Counted from the first letter of the stretch, positions 27,501 to 37,012 are shown. The stretch is 64,000 nt of DNA from Enterococcus timonensis (GCF_900104595.1 NZ_FNVY01000004.1:992001-1056000); one strand, 5' to 3'. A program made the numbers and translations. Notes: generated by a model not told the origin, from the sequence alone.

Positions 27501-27529
27501 TTGTTTTTAAATTCAAAAATTTGTATAAT
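27501..27529 (+). promoter_or_regulatory. SigA-type promoter of the L,D-transpeptidase gene
   Basis: TTGTTT (27501-27506) and TATAAT (27524-27529) are 17 bp apart, 24 bp before the ATG at 27553, which also has AAGGAG upstream. Confidence 0.75.
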
Positions 27530-27552
27530 TAAAATAAGAAAGGAGCATTATT

Positions 27553-29058
27553 ATGAAAAAGAAAATAGTTTTAACGTTAGGGGTTTTACTTTTTTCAACA
27601 CAAATTTTTCAAGTGAACACATCGGCCGATGATCAAACAGTTAGTTCAACCCAAAGTACCAGCGAACTAGTTGAAGCAGCACCGGCAGATGAAGTGATTT
27701 CTACCACTGTTCAACTAGATGTATCGGCTTTTCAAAGTACTTATGCCGAAATTCAACAAATTTTATCTCAGACCGACCAATATGAACAAGACGGAGCCTT
27801 ACAAGCTTTAATTACAGAAGTCTATCAAGAATTTTCTTTGGCCGACTTAAATCAAGGATTGCTTGATGGTAGTTATGTAACGACACAAGAAGAGCTTGAT
27901 AATTATGTTTTAAAATTACAATCCTTAGTTGATCATTTGACTTTGGCATCTTTACCTACTGGCTGGGTTTTACAAAATGGTACCTGGTTTTACTTTGACC
28001 AAAATCATCAAATGGTCACTGGAAAACTAACGATTGGCAATCATCATTTTTTACTAAATGACGATGGTTCTTTATTTACTGGTTGGTTATTTGAAAATGG
28101 TCAATGGTCTTATTATGATCAAAGTGGTTATCTTCGGACTGGCTGGACGCAAGTCGGCAAACAATGGTATTTACTTGATAGTAACGGCATCATGCTCACT
28201 GGTTGGCAACTTGATGGAGGCAAATGGTATTTCATGAGTGAAGTGTCCGGGGCCATGTCAACTGGTTGGGTACAAAGTGGTGGCACTTGGTATTTCATGA
28301 GTCAAGTGACCGGTGCTATGTCAACTGGTTGGGTTTCTAGTGGTGGTTCTTGGTATTATCTCAGTGGAAGCTCTGGCGCGATGTTAACCGGCTGGCAATT
28401 ACTTAACGGCACTTGGTACTTTTTAAATCCTAGTGGTCAAATGCAAACCGGCTGGCTGAAAATTGGTGGCACTTGGTATTATTTTAATAACGGTGGCGCC
28501 ATGCAAACGGGTTGGATTACTTTAGGCGGCAAAAGATATTATTTGCAAAGTTCTGGAGCTATGACGATTGGTAATCTTCATATTAATGGTATTTTTTATC
28601 ATTTTGACAACAACGGTTACTTTGTTGATGAAGTGTGGAACTCGCCAAGTGGTGGTGTTCAACCGAATTTAGCTGGTCGCCGTAATTTATCCGTTGGCGT
28701 TTCTTTAAATCAGCAAAGAGTCTTTATTTATGAAGGAAATGCGCTTATCTACACGATTGTAGTTTCCACCGGGTTACCTGGCATGGATACTCCTACTGGT
28801 CGTTTTACGATTCAAGCTGAAAAAGGACCCATCTTTGGTGGCTCATTAGGAGGCGCTCGTTACTATCGATCTTTCCTTGGACACGGCGTTTATCTTTTCC
28901 ATTCGTCTGTAATTGATGGCCGAGGAAATTATATTGTTTCTGAAGGTCGTAAAATGGGACAAAAAGCTTCCCACGGTTGCATTCGGATGCCCGTTCCTGA
29001 TGCCATTTGGTTCTACAATCAAATTCCATTTGGGACACCCGTTCATATTTATAATTAA
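27553..29058 (+). CDS. Choline-binding L,D-transpeptidase (YkuD family)
   Basis: A 501-residue secreted protein. A signal peptide (about 1-25) is followed by a helical segment, then about eleven 20-residue repeats of the choline-binding type (residues about 138-355; TGW...GGTWYYF) and a C-terminal YkuD domain from about 375. The catalytic motif is HGVYLFHSS followed by KASHGCIRM, with Cys near 476. YkuD enzymes form 3-3 peptidoglycan crosslinks or anchor proteins. Here the repeats would hold the enzyme on phosphocholine-bearing teichoic acid. The adjacent convergent gene is licC. The repeats resemble glucan-binding ones too; choline is preferred because of the lic genes. Confidence 0.9.
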   Translation: MKKKIVLTLGVLLFSTQIFQVNTSADDQTVSSTQSTSELVEAAPADEVISTTVQLDVSAFQSTYAEIQQILSQTDQYEQDGALQALITEVYQEFSLADLNQGLLDGSYVTTQEELDNYVLKLQSLVDHLTLASLPTGWVLQNGTWFYFDQNHQMVTGKLTIGNHHFLLNDDGSLFTGWLFENGQWSYYDQSGYLRTGWTQVGKQWYLLDSNGIMLTGWQLDGGKWYFMSEVSGAMSTGWVQSGGTWYFMSQVTGAMSTGWVSSGGSWYYLSGSSGAMLTGWQLLNGTWYFLNPSGQMQTGWLKIGGTWYYFNNGGAMQTGWITLGGKRYYLQSSGAMTIGNLHINGIFYHFDNNGYFVDEVWNSPSGGVQPNLAGRRNLSVGVSLNQQRVFIYEGNALIYTIVVSTGLPGMDTPTGRFTIQAEKGPIFGGSLGGARYYRSFLGHGVYLFHSSVIDGRGNYIVSEGRKMGQKASHGCIRMPVPDAIWFYNQIPFGTPVHIYN

Positions 29059-29065
29059 AAAATCA

Positions 29066-29108
29066 AAAACAGGTTCAACCGCCCATTTGGTGGTTGAACC
29101 TGTTTTTT
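29066..29108. terminator. Bidirectional terminator between L,D-transpeptidase gene and licC
   Basis: AAACAGGTTCAACC and GGTTGAACCTGTTT pair perfectly around an 11-base loop, with A and T runs on both sides. Confidence 0.9.
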
Positions 29109-29806
29109 TATTTTTTATTTTGTCGAAACTTTTCTTCGATAAAATAATAATTTTCTTGCGTATCCATTTCGTAAATACTATCTTGAGGCAGTTGAGTTGT
29201 TGTGACGCTTAACTCTGTCAGCATTGCTACTGGAATATCATCCCAATATCCTTTGCTATTTAAAAGAAGATTTTCTTTTAAGTAATCAGAAAAGACAGCT
29301 TTAATTTTCTCAGCATCTTCTTTTGACCAAAAAGTAACCCCGGTCATGGCTGGTAATTTTTCAGCAGTAATTTTCATCTCGACTACTTTACCTTGCGCAT
29401 CACTAATTGGACACCACTCTGCCCCATCTTCTTGACGCACCATAGTAAAATAAGTGCTTTGCGCCGGCTTTTGAAAAATATTTTTAGCAAAAACGGTATC
29501 TCCATCAATGACGAAACTATCATTAAAATAAGGCAGTCCTTGGTAAAAAGTGTAAATATTATTATATTTAGCAAAATCCGGATTGTTATGGAGGACAACT
29601 CCTGGAAACATTTGCGGCAGATAAGCAAAACTTTCCGCTAAGTAACCTGTTAAAATGTGGATTTCGTCGATGCCAGATTCATTTAAAAATCGAATCGTCC
29701 GCTCTAAATTAGGCGTGCCAGCAATGGGCAATAGCGCCTTATGTTTTGTTTTTGTCATTTCTTTAAAGCGTGATCCGAGACCCGCTGCCATAATCAATGC
29801 ATTCAT
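29108..29806 (-). CDS. licC: Choline-phosphate cytidylyltransferase LicC
   Basis: A 232-residue nucleotidyltransferase, close to the known LicC length. The signature MAAGLGSRFKEMTKTKHKALLPIAG is intact, including the Arg and Lys that bind CTP. Further motifs are NNPDFAKYNNIYTFYQ and the metal-binding VIDGDTVF. It makes CDP-choline from CTP and phosphocholine for teichoic-acid decoration. It is the last gene of the lic operon, downstream of licB. Its RBS (AAGGAAG) is a little far from the ATG. Confidence 0.9.
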   Translation of the reverse strand: MNALIMAAGLGSRFKEMTKTKHKALLPIAGTPNLERTIRFLNESGIDEIHILTGYLAESFAYLPQMFPGVVLHNNPDFAKYNNIYTFYQGLPYFNDSFVIDGDTVFAKNIFQKPAQSTYFTMVRQEDGAEWCPISDAQGKVVEMKITAEKLPAMTGVTFWSKEDAEKIKAVFSDYLKENLLLNSKGYWDDIPVAMLTELSVTTTQLPQDSIYEMDTQENYYFIEEKFRQNKK

Positions 29807-29831
29807 GAAATTTATAAAACTTCCTTCTATA

Positions 29832-30806
29832 TTATATTTCTGTCGACTTCTTTGGTTTCAAAATAAAAATTTGCAAAAATTCTTTAGGATTATCCGTCGT
29901 TAAAATCGACCCGGCAATAATCAAGACAGCCAAAATAACTTCTTTAAAACTTATCCCATTGCCAAAGAAAATCCCGATAAAAATAGCCCAAGCAGAATAG
30001 CTTATATTTAATCCCATTGCCTTAATTGCCCCAATACTATCGATAGAACGATAATAACACAAATATGAACTTGTTCCAGCTAATGCCGTCAAAGCGATGA
30101 CAATAATTGCTGGACTTTGAATAATTTCTAAAACAAGCGGATAGCCGCCGATGATTGGAATAATAAAAATACCATAGACTAGCGCCGAAACAAGTTGCCG
30201 AATTTGGAGAGCAAGATCGGGTAGCAAATCATTTTTCATGCCATAAGCGGTGATAACAGCTTCCATCCCCCAACCAAACACACATAACAAAGCAAACAAA
30301 ATGCCTAGCACAATATTTTGTGGCGCTTCAGGCGATGTAAATCCGAGAATCATCGTTGCGCCCATAGCAATCGCCAGACCTAAAAATCCCCGTTTACTCA
30401 TCCGCTCTTTCAAAAATAAATAACCGAAAAATGCGCCAACTGCTGGATACATGGCTGAGATAATTGCCGTGTTAGAGGCTCCGATATAACGAATCGATAA
30501 CATATAACCGGTCATCCCAATGGGGCCACCAAACAAGGCCGCAATAGTTACGAAACGACCGCTCCGCTTTGGCCAAGATTTAATAAAGTTCTTTAGATTT
30601 TTATGAAAAGCTGTGTAAATCAACATCCAAATACTTGAAAAAAAGTCATGTAAGAAGGTGGAAACTAACGGTGCTAAAGCTACCGCTCCGCTTAATGGCG
30701 ACATCGCCAAAATGACGCCCACCAAAACAGTATCTAAACCCCACAAAAGTCCTCCGGCTAAACCTGTTGCAATTCCTTTTCCTTCACTGGTGATTTTATT
30801 GTTCAT
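29832..30806 (-). CDS. licB: Choline transporter LicB (DMT/EamA family)
   Basis: A 324-residue membrane protein with ten predicted helices in two EamA halves (GGLLWGLDTVLVGVIL; YPAVGAFFGYLFLKERMS; second half from about residue 180). The internal repeats and length match LicB, the high-affinity choline importer of pneumococcus and Haemophilus. The start overlaps the fusion gene stop by 11 bp, so both are translationally coupled. Naming rests on family look plus the licA/licC neighbours. Confidence 0.88.
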   Translation of the reverse strand: MNNKITSEGKGIATGLAGGLLWGLDTVLVGVILAMSPLSGAVALAPLVSTFLHDFFSSIWMLIYTAFHKNLKNFIKSWPKRSGRFVTIAALFGGPIGMTGYMLSIRYIGASNTAIISAMYPAVGAFFGYLFLKERMSKRGFLGLAIAMGATMILGFTSPEAPQNIVLGILFALLCVFGWGMEAVITAYGMKNDLLPDLALQIRQLVSALVYGIFIIPIIGGYPLVLEIIQSPAIIVIALTALAGTSSYLCYYRSIDSIGAIKAMGLNISYSAWAIFIGIFFGNGISFKEVILAVLIIAGSILTTDNPKEFLQIFILKPKKSTEI

Positions 30807-32661
30807 CTGCCAACACCTCTTCTAGTTGTTTTTTACCGCGATTATATCGGTCAATTCCGTATGCCCCAAAGCTAACACCCGCTGACTCTTTGGCAATCGT
30901 CCAGACACTCCACAAGACATCTTGATAAATTTGAAACATTTTTACTTTTTGTTTTTCAGCTTTGGTCGCTGGTCGACCAAAATATTGTTCTAAAAAGTAA
31001 TTTAACTCCGTTTCAGTTAACTCACTTTCAATCGAAAAAGCAGCCAAATCCCAAGATGGATCGTTCATCCCTGAATATTCCCAATCTAATAAATATAATT
31101 TGCCACTTTGACCATCTCTGACAAAATTTTCCGCCACCAAATCATTATGACAAGGGTAACGAAGTAGGCCGTATTTATTTTTTAAAATTTCCGTCATCTG
31201 CAAAACATCTTCTCTAAGTTGTTGATACTCAGGATAAAAAGGCACATTTTGCGCTTGAACTAAATCTTCATATTTTTTCCATTCATCCATAAAAGAAAAA
31301 TCATTGGGAAAAGTGATATCTGCCGTGTGTAAATTTTTCAAAATTGTCGCTACTTCACGCATCGTTTCTTGAATACGGGCAGTTCTCGGAGATAATGTTT
31401 CCGCTTCAGTGACGGCTTTTGTAATTTTGATGCCGGTTTGCGGATTGATATATAAAGTATCGACATTAATATTTAACGCGGATCCGATTTGGGCGTTTAA
31501 TGCTTCATTATCCCGATTAATCATCACTTCCGTACATTTGCCAGGAATCCGAATAAAGTAATCTTCACCGTTAATCACCGCTTGATAATTCGTATTAGTC
31601 ATTCCTCCAGCAAAATGAATATCTGAAATATCTTGTGGCGCTAAATTTAAGATTTCGATTAATTTTTCTTTAGCATATTCCACTTGCCGTTCATCTTCGT
31701 GTCTTTGAATAGTCGGCCAAATATAGTGATTAATTTGCGTTAATGCAGCCTGGTCGTCTAAATCACCCCAAGCAACATTATCGGAAGTAACACATTTTAC
31801 TTCATAGGTTTGCGCTGCTTGTAAAATTAAATATTCATAATTGAGCCATTGATTATTATTTTTAGCGTAAAGGTTTTTCATTTCTTTTAGCAATTCTCGG
31901 GAAATTTTAGAAATCCCCATCATTTCAGCTGACAGGCGATTCATTTGACGAATATCTTTTGAAATGCGAATCAGATTATCTTCTTCATCCATATCAACAA
32001 AAGCTTCATCGCCAGAACCTGATAAGGCCACCGTAGAAATCGTATTGGCCGCCTGGTTGGTCAATAATTGATCTAAAATATATTCCTCATACACCAAATC
32101 TCCATCAATTAAGATAAAGTCTTCCTCTAATAAAGGAAAAACTTTACTTAAAGAAGACATCGTACCCGTTAAAGTGTAATCAGGATTTTCAATTAAGGTA
32201 ACAGTAGGACTAGCAAATTTTTCAAATGCCTCTTTTTGATACCCCACCACAATAGTTATTTGGTTCACACCGCGATCATTTAACAATCGCAAAGTTCGCT
32301 CCAGTGAAGTGACGCCTTCCTCGTTGATTGGCACTAGACACGCCGGTTTAGAAAAATCAGGAGCAAACCCAGCGGCTAAAATAACCGCCTGGGTTACTTG
32401 GGCTTTTTTACTGGCCAGTTGTAGTTTCGTTGCTTTAAAACTTTGTAAAAGTTCTTTGAGCTTATTCTCCCCTGAATCCGTTAAATAATATTGAAAATGG
32501 CGGGCCTTACTTTTATCAACGATAATAAAATCGTGATCCTCTAAATAACTCAATAAGGCATTCGTTGTTCCTAATGAAAGTTCGGCTTTTTCGGCCAGTT
32601 GTCGTTGAGTAACTTCCGACTGATTGTGAATCATTAACAATAAATCATAAATCTTATCCAT
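30796..32661 (-). CDS. Fusion: winged-helix domain, LicC-like domain and choline kinase (LicA)
   Basis: About 621 residues from ATG 32661 behind AAGGAGAGG. Residues about 1-70 form a MarR-like winged helix (QRQLAEKAELSLGTTNALLSYLEDHDFIIV). Residues about 85-320 form a nucleotidyltransferase fold like LicC, with LIDGDLVYE kept, but the signature loop is degenerate (AAGFAPDFSKPACLVPI, no GxGxR). Residues about 330-621 form a choline kinase: GGMTNTNYQA, YFIRIPGK, the Brenner motif PCHNDLVAENF and LLDWEYSGMNDPSWDLAAF. It should phosphorylate choline; the N-terminal part may regulate the operon. It is the first gene of licA-B-C. A separate complete LicC makes the middle domain enzymatically redundant. 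Confidence 0.88.
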   Translation of the reverse strand: MDKIYDLLLMIHNQSEVTQRQLAEKAELSLGTTNALLSYLEDHDFIIVDKSKARHFQYYLTDSGENKLKELLQSFKATKLQLASKKAQVTQAVILAAGFAPDFSKPACLVPINEEGVTSLERTLRLLNDRGVNQITIVVGYQKEAFEKFASPTVTLIENPDYTLTGTMSSLSKVFPLLEEDFILIDGDLVYEEYILDQLLTNQAANTISTVALSGSGDEAFVDMDEEDNLIRISKDIRQMNRLSAEMMGISKISRELLKEMKNLYAKNNNQWLNYEYLILQAAQTYEVKCVTSDNVAWGDLDDQAALTQINHYIWPTIQRHEDERQVEYAKEKLIEILNLAPQDISDIHFAGGMTNTNYQAVINGEDYFIRIPGKCTEVMINRDNEALNAQIGSALNINVDTLYINPQTGIKITKAVTEAETLSPRTARIQETMREVATILKNLHTADITFPNDFSFMDEWKKYEDLVQAQNVPFYPEYQQLREDVLQMTEILKNKYGLLRYPCHNDLVAENFVRDGQSGKLYLLDWEYSGMNDPSWDLAAFSIESELTETELNYFLEQYFGRPATKAEKQKVKMFQIYQDVLWSVWTIAKESAGVSFGAYGIDRYNRGKKQLEEVLADEQ

Positions 32662-32678
32662 CAAAACCCTCTCCTTTT

Positions 32679-32693
32679 GTTCATTTTCTGAAC
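32679..32693. promoter_or_regulatory. Palindrome in the lic leader, possible operator
   Basis: GTTCATTTTCTGAAC is a five-base inverted repeat with a five-base spacer, lying between the lic promoter and the RBS. Such a site could be bound by the winged helix of the fusion protein; this is inference. Confidence 0.45.
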
Positions 32694-32701
32694 GATAATT
32701 T

Positions 32702-32730
32702 ATTCTACCATTTGACCTAGAGGATAACAA
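32702..32730 (-). promoter_or_regulatory. SigA-type promoter of the lic operon
   Basis: On the minus strand TTGTTA (32725-32730) and TAGAAT (32702-32707) are 17 bp apart, about 40 bp before the ATG at 32661. Confidence 0.7.
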
Positions 32731-32841
32731 GCTTTTTTCTCAATATTTTTTGACTTTTTTCAATTTTTTTTTGGCTTTTTTTGGCTTTTTCAATTTTTCT
32801 TTTATTTTCAGCATTTTTTTAAACAAAATTTTGGTTTCGTA

Positions 32842-32870
32842 TTCAAGAAATTAAGATTACGTGTTAAAAT
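32842..32870 (+). promoter_or_regulatory. SigA-type promoter of the choline-binding amidase gene
   Basis: TTCAAG (32842-32847) and TAAAAT (32865-32870) are 17 bp apart; the ATG is at 32904 behind AGGAG. It diverges from the lic promoter. Confidence 0.55.
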
Positions 32871-32903
32871 TGTAACTATCAAAAGAAAAATAGGAGTTTT
32901 AAA

Positions 32904-35366
32904 ATGAAAAAATTAATTCTTGCTTCCAGCTTGCTTTCAGTCCTTTTAATCAATTCATGGGACGTTACGGCTCAAGACAATCTCCCCACAAGTTCTAGTT
33001 CCCAAAATGAACTTGTAACAACTACAGAAAGTCAGTCAACTTCTACAACTTCTTCATCCAGCACCACCGCTTCCACTTCTTCTTCAGCAAGCACTTCTCC
33101 TTCCTCAACTGCTCCATCTAGTGAAAACACCAATAGCTCTGAGTCTTCTTCCACTAGTGAAAGTACGGCACCAGTAGCACCAACGCCACCCGTTCAAAAA
33201 GAGGAACCAGAAAAAATGGCCCCTCAAGCCCCCGTGCCATTTGCTCAGCCAAATCTCAATGATGTGGCCGTTGCTTCATTAGATAGTGTGAATCAACAAA
33301 TTGTCGCAAACACATTAGCTCAGATTGAAATTCGACATCTACCTAAGTTACCGATTATGGATTATATTTCTACCGGTCGTCCTCGTGGCGTGGTGATTCA
33401 TGAAACAGCTAATCCTACTTCGACTATCGAAAATGAAATTTCTTATATGTATAAAAATTATCGCAGTGTGTTCGTCCACGCTTTTGTGGATCAAAATAAG
33501 ATTATCGAAATTCATCCTACCCAATATAAAGTTTGGGGTGCTGGCAGTTATGCCAATGATTATTTCGTCCAAGTAGAATTAGTTCGTCATACTGGCAATC
33601 GCCAAGCTTTTTATAAATCAATTAACAATCAAGCATATTACGCCGCTTTGAATCTCAAAAAATTTGCTTTAAATCCAAGTCGGGCGAATTCTGCTAGTAC
33701 TTCAACGAATCCAATTGGCTCTATTTGGGGGCATTTTGAAGTTTCTAATATTTTAGGCGGCACAGATCATGGGGATCCAGTTGGCTATTTCAATAATTTT
33801 GGTTATTCATTTGCCCAATACTTTGAAGTGGTGAAATATCATTTTAATCGTTTGCCAGACCAAATAGCTTTTGCTAAATCGATTCCATCTCCTGGAAGTT
33901 ATAGCCAGTTTTCAGGTGCTCGTAAACCTATTTATCAAGCTATTCCTAACACAGGATCAGGTGAAACTATTTTAGCTTGGACCGATCAACAACCAGGCGC
34001 AGTTAATATTTTGGAACTAGCGGAAACTTCCGCAGATACTTGGGCCAAAGTTACCGTAAATGGCATCACCGGTTGGGTTTCTCGCTCTGCTTTACAAACA
34101 GGTTGGTATAAAAATGACAATCAATGGTATTACTTTACTGCTCAAGGACAAGTCCAGACTGGTTGGTTATCATTAGGCGGACAAAATTATTATTTCAACC
34201 AGAACGGTCAAATGTTGACCAATTGGCAAATGATTAACAGCCGCTGGTATTATTTTGATGCTTCCGGCACAATGCAAAAAGGTTGGATTTTACTAGGCGA
34301 TAAATATTATTTCTTAAACAGTCAAGGTCAAATGTTAACCGGCGAACAAAAAATCGGTTCATTGATTTACTTCTTTGATGCTTCCGGAAAAATGATGACC
34401 GGTTGGCAACAAGTCGGATCCGCTCACTATTATTACGCAGCAGACGGTCATCGCCAAATGGGTTGGCTCAATCAAAATGGTCAGACTTATTACTTTGATT
34501 CCGGTAAAAATGGCGCCGCTGCTTCCAGCTTAACTAAAATTGACAATAAGCTCTATTTATTTAATGCCGACTTCACGCAAGTTAAAGGAACAGGCTTAAC
34601 CGAGTTGAACGGTCACACTTATTATTTTGAAGAAAACAGTGCTTTGGCTACCGGATCTAAAATAATTAATGGTCAAGTGTATTTATTTGATGAAACAACC
34701 GGCCAACGAGTAGATTCTGGTGTCTTCCGGATTTCTGGCAAACTTTATTTATTTTTAAATGGTAAAACAGCTCCAAAAGGTTGGCAAAATTTTGCTGGCA
34801 ACCGTTATTATATTCAAGCAGAAGGCCTCGTTACCACTGGCTCCCTAACAATCGATGGCTCTCTCCATTTCTTTGATGAAAATGGCCTAGAAACTGCCGG
34901 TTGGGTTTATCAAAATAAAGCCTGGTATTACTACTCCGGCGGCAAGTACACTACCGGTTGGGGACTTATTAAAAATAAATGGTATCTTTTTGACAACAAT
35001 GGCAAAATGTTTACCGGTTGGCAATTAAAAAATAAACACTGGTACTTCTTAAATCGCAACGGTGATTTAGCGATTGGTTGGGTTTATGATGGAAGTACTT
35101 GGTATTATTCAAATCGCAGCGGCGAAATGATTACTGCTTGGCAATTTGTTAATGGTCATTGGTACTATTTCTCCACTACTAGCGGAAAAATGGTCACTGG
35201 TTGGGCAAAAATTTGGAAAGATTGGTTTTATTTAAGTGACGGCGGTGATATGCAAACGGGCTGGCGTTTAATTAATTCGCATTGGTACTACTTCTATGCT
35301 AACGGCGCCATGGCTTATAATACGACCATTGGCGGCTACAAATTAAATGCTTCGGGAACTTATTAA
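32904..35366 (+). CDS. Choline-binding N-acetylmuramoyl-L-alanine amidase
   Basis: An 820-residue secreted autolysin. Signal peptide 1-23; Ser/Thr-rich linker about 24-95; Amidase_2 domain about 150-310 with GVVIHETANP (His166), VFVHAFVD (His192), WGHFEVS and GTDHGDP as zinc and catalytic residues, like the Listeria Ami/staphylococcal Atl amidases; an SH3-like module about 340-400 (ITGWVSRSAL); then about twenty choline-binding-type repeats to the C-terminus. It would cleave the stem peptide from MurNAc while bound to phosphocholine on teichoic acid. It is followed 16 bp later by a second choline-binding hydrolase. Confidence 0.92.
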   Translation: MKKLILASSLLSVLLINSWDVTAQDNLPTSSSSQNELVTTTESQSTSTTSSSSTTASTSSSASTSPSSTAPSSENTNSSESSSTSESTAPVAPTPPVQKEEPEKMAPQAPVPFAQPNLNDVAVASLDSVNQQIVANTLAQIEIRHLPKLPIMDYISTGRPRGVVIHETANPTSTIENEISYMYKNYRSVFVHAFVDQNKIIEIHPTQYKVWGAGSYANDYFVQVELVRHTGNRQAFYKSINNQAYYAALNLKKFALNPSRANSASTSTNPIGSIWGHFEVSNILGGTDHGDPVGYFNNFGYSFAQYFEVVKYHFNRLPDQIAFAKSIPSPGSYSQFSGARKPIYQAIPNTGSGETILAWTDQQPGAVNILELAETSADTWAKVTVNGITGWVSRSALQTGWYKNDNQWYYFTAQGQVQTGWLSLGGQNYYFNQNGQMLTNWQMINSRWYYFDASGTMQKGWILLGDKYYFLNSQGQMLTGEQKIGSLIYFFDASGKMMTGWQQVGSAHYYYAADGHRQMGWLNQNGQTYYFDSGKNGAAASSLTKIDNKLYLFNADFTQVKGTGLTELNGHTYYFEENSALATGSKIINGQVYLFDETTGQRVDSGVFRISGKLYLFLNGKTAPKGWQNFAGNRYYIQAEGLVTTGSLTIDGSLHFFDENGLETAGWVYQNKAWYYYSGGKYTTGWGLIKNKWYLFDNNGKMFTGWQLKNKHWYFLNRNGDLAIGWVYDGSTWYYSNRSGEMITAWQFVNGHWYYFSTTSGKMVTGWAKIWKDWFYLSDGGDMQTGWRLINSHWYYFYANGAMAYNTTIGGYKLNASGTY

Positions 35367-35382
35367 AAATGGGGAGGAAACA

Positions 35383-36969
35383 ATGATCAAAAAATTATTT
35401 ATGATGACTTTTCTATTCGGTTGTATGGGGCTTGCTACCATTCAGGAAGTACATGCCGATAACCACGGAACAAGTATCACCAGTCAGCAAAATGGTTGGA
35501 AAAAAGTTGATGCGCACTGGTACTACTATCAAAATGGTCAAAAACAAGTCGGTTGGCAATCAATTTCTGGAACATGGTACTATTTGAACCCACACAATGG
35601 TCAAATGGCCACCAATTGGCTCAAAGAAAATAATACTTGGTACTTCCTTGGTTCTGATGGCAGCATGAAAAAAAATTGGCAAAAAGTCAATGGCACTTGG
35701 TACTTTTTTAACAACAGTGGAAAAATGTTAGAAGGTTGGCAACGCGTTGGTCAAAAGTGGTACTTTCTAACACCTAACAGTGGCGCCATGAAAACTGGTT
35801 GGCTCAAGCAAGGATCTATTTGGTACCTTTTGCATAATGATGGCGCCATGGCGGTAGGCTTTAACGTGCTTGGTGGTGCGACTTATTACTTTAATTCTTC
35901 TGGTATTATGCAGACTGGTTGGGAAAGTATTAATCATATTTACTATAACTTTAATGCATCAGGAGCCATGCGCCACGGCTGGTTTAATGAAGCTGGAACA
36001 TGGTACTTTTTAAATAACGCTGGTCAAATGCAAACAAACTGGCTAGCTATTGGCAACACTTGGTATTTCCTTAACAGTAATGGCGCAATGCACACTGGTT
36101 TTTTAAATAGTGGTAAGCAACGCTTTTATTTGAAAGCCTCAGGAGACATGGCTCGGGGAAATCAGAATATTAACGGTGTTAGTCATAATTTTGCCAACAA
36201 TGGTGAACTACTTGGTTGGACTACAGCGGCAGGTTACGAGGAATTCGAGCCGGTTTTACAAGATTTTAAGCCGTATGCTTATAACGCAACGGTAAAATTA
36301 GCTAATTCTCCAATATATAATCAAATCTTCCGCAGCTCTGCTGATTATCGCACCGTGGGCAATACGAATAGTTATTTAAATCAGACTGTCCGAGTGACTG
36401 ATGAATTAATTACCAAAAGTGGTCGCTTTGTGGCTTTTACTTTAAACGGTCAAAAAGTTTGGACAAAAAAAGAAGTTCTTTTTCGTGATGACTTCCAACA
36501 ACAATTCGTCAATATGATTAAAGGACCTGGCGAGACGGTAATGAAAGAGCGTGATCAATTCGCTTCCGTCATGTTAGCGCAAGCCATTTTAGAATCTGGT
36601 TTTGGTCAAAGCACACTAGCAAGTCAGCATAATAACTTTTTTGGCATTAAAGCTCCTGCTGGTTATCCCGGTCTTTCGGTTGTCGTACCCACCCAAGAAT
36701 GGGATGCAGCAAAAGGCGAATATATTACTATTGAGGCTTCTTTTAAAAAATATCTCACACTTGAAGAGTCCTTTGCCGATCGCGCTTTATTTTTAGAACA
36801 AGGTGGTAATACTGGCCAAGTTGACTACTATTACGGGGCCTTTAGATCAGTAGCCAAGACCTATCAAAATGCGACTCTTTATCTGACAGGCCGCTATGCG
36901 ACAAGCCCTACTTATAATGTCCAACTCAACAATTTAATCGAGTATTGGGAACTTTATACTTGTGATTAG
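35383..36969 (+). CDS. Choline-binding N-acetylglucosaminidase (GH73)
   Basis: About 528 residues from ATG 35383, behind GGGGAGG; the frame from 35347 starts inside the upstream gene. Signal peptide to about residue 25, then about twelve choline-binding-type repeats (35-290), a GW/SH3-like segment (AYNATVKLANSPIYNQIFRSSADYR) and a C-terminal GH73 domain. Catalytic Glu is in SVMLAQAILESGFGQS, with NNFFGIKAP and YATSPTYNVQLNNLI. It cuts the glycan backbone. The repeat block is N-terminal here, opposite to the amidase. The two are probably cotranscribed. Confidence 0.92.
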   Translation: MIKKLFMMTFLFGCMGLATIQEVHADNHGTSITSQQNGWKKVDAHWYYYQNGQKQVGWQSISGTWYYLNPHNGQMATNWLKENNTWYFLGSDGSMKKNWQKVNGTWYFFNNSGKMLEGWQRVGQKWYFLTPNSGAMKTGWLKQGSIWYLLHNDGAMAVGFNVLGGATYYFNSSGIMQTGWESINHIYYNFNASGAMRHGWFNEAGTWYFLNNAGQMQTNWLAIGNTWYFLNSNGAMHTGFLNSGKQRFYLKASGDMARGNQNINGVSHNFANNGELLGWTTAAGYEEFEPVLQDFKPYAYNATVKLANSPIYNQIFRSSADYRTVGNTNSYLNQTVRVTDELITKSGRFVAFTLNGQKVWTKKEVLFRDDFQQQFVNMIKGPGETVMKERDQFASVMLAQAILESGFGQSTLASQHNNFFGIKAPAGYPGLSVVVPTQEWDAAKGEYITIEASFKKYLTLEESFADRALFLEQGGNTGQVDYYYGAFRSVAKTYQNATLYLTGRYATSPTYNVQLNNLIEYWELYTCD

Positions 36970-36974
36970 AACAA

Positions 36975-37012
36975 AAGTAGAGAACAGCTCAATTGTTCTC
37001 TACTTTTTTGCT
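36975..37012 (+). terminator. Rho-independent terminator
   Basis: AGTAGAGAACA and TGTTCTCTACT pair perfectly around seven bases, then TTTTTT, directly after the glucosaminidase gene. Confidence 0.92.

Noticed and set aside
35347-35382. Start of the glucosaminidase gene at 35347
   Set aside because: This lies within the last codons of the amidase gene; ATG 35383 has GGGGAGG and begins a proper signal peptide.
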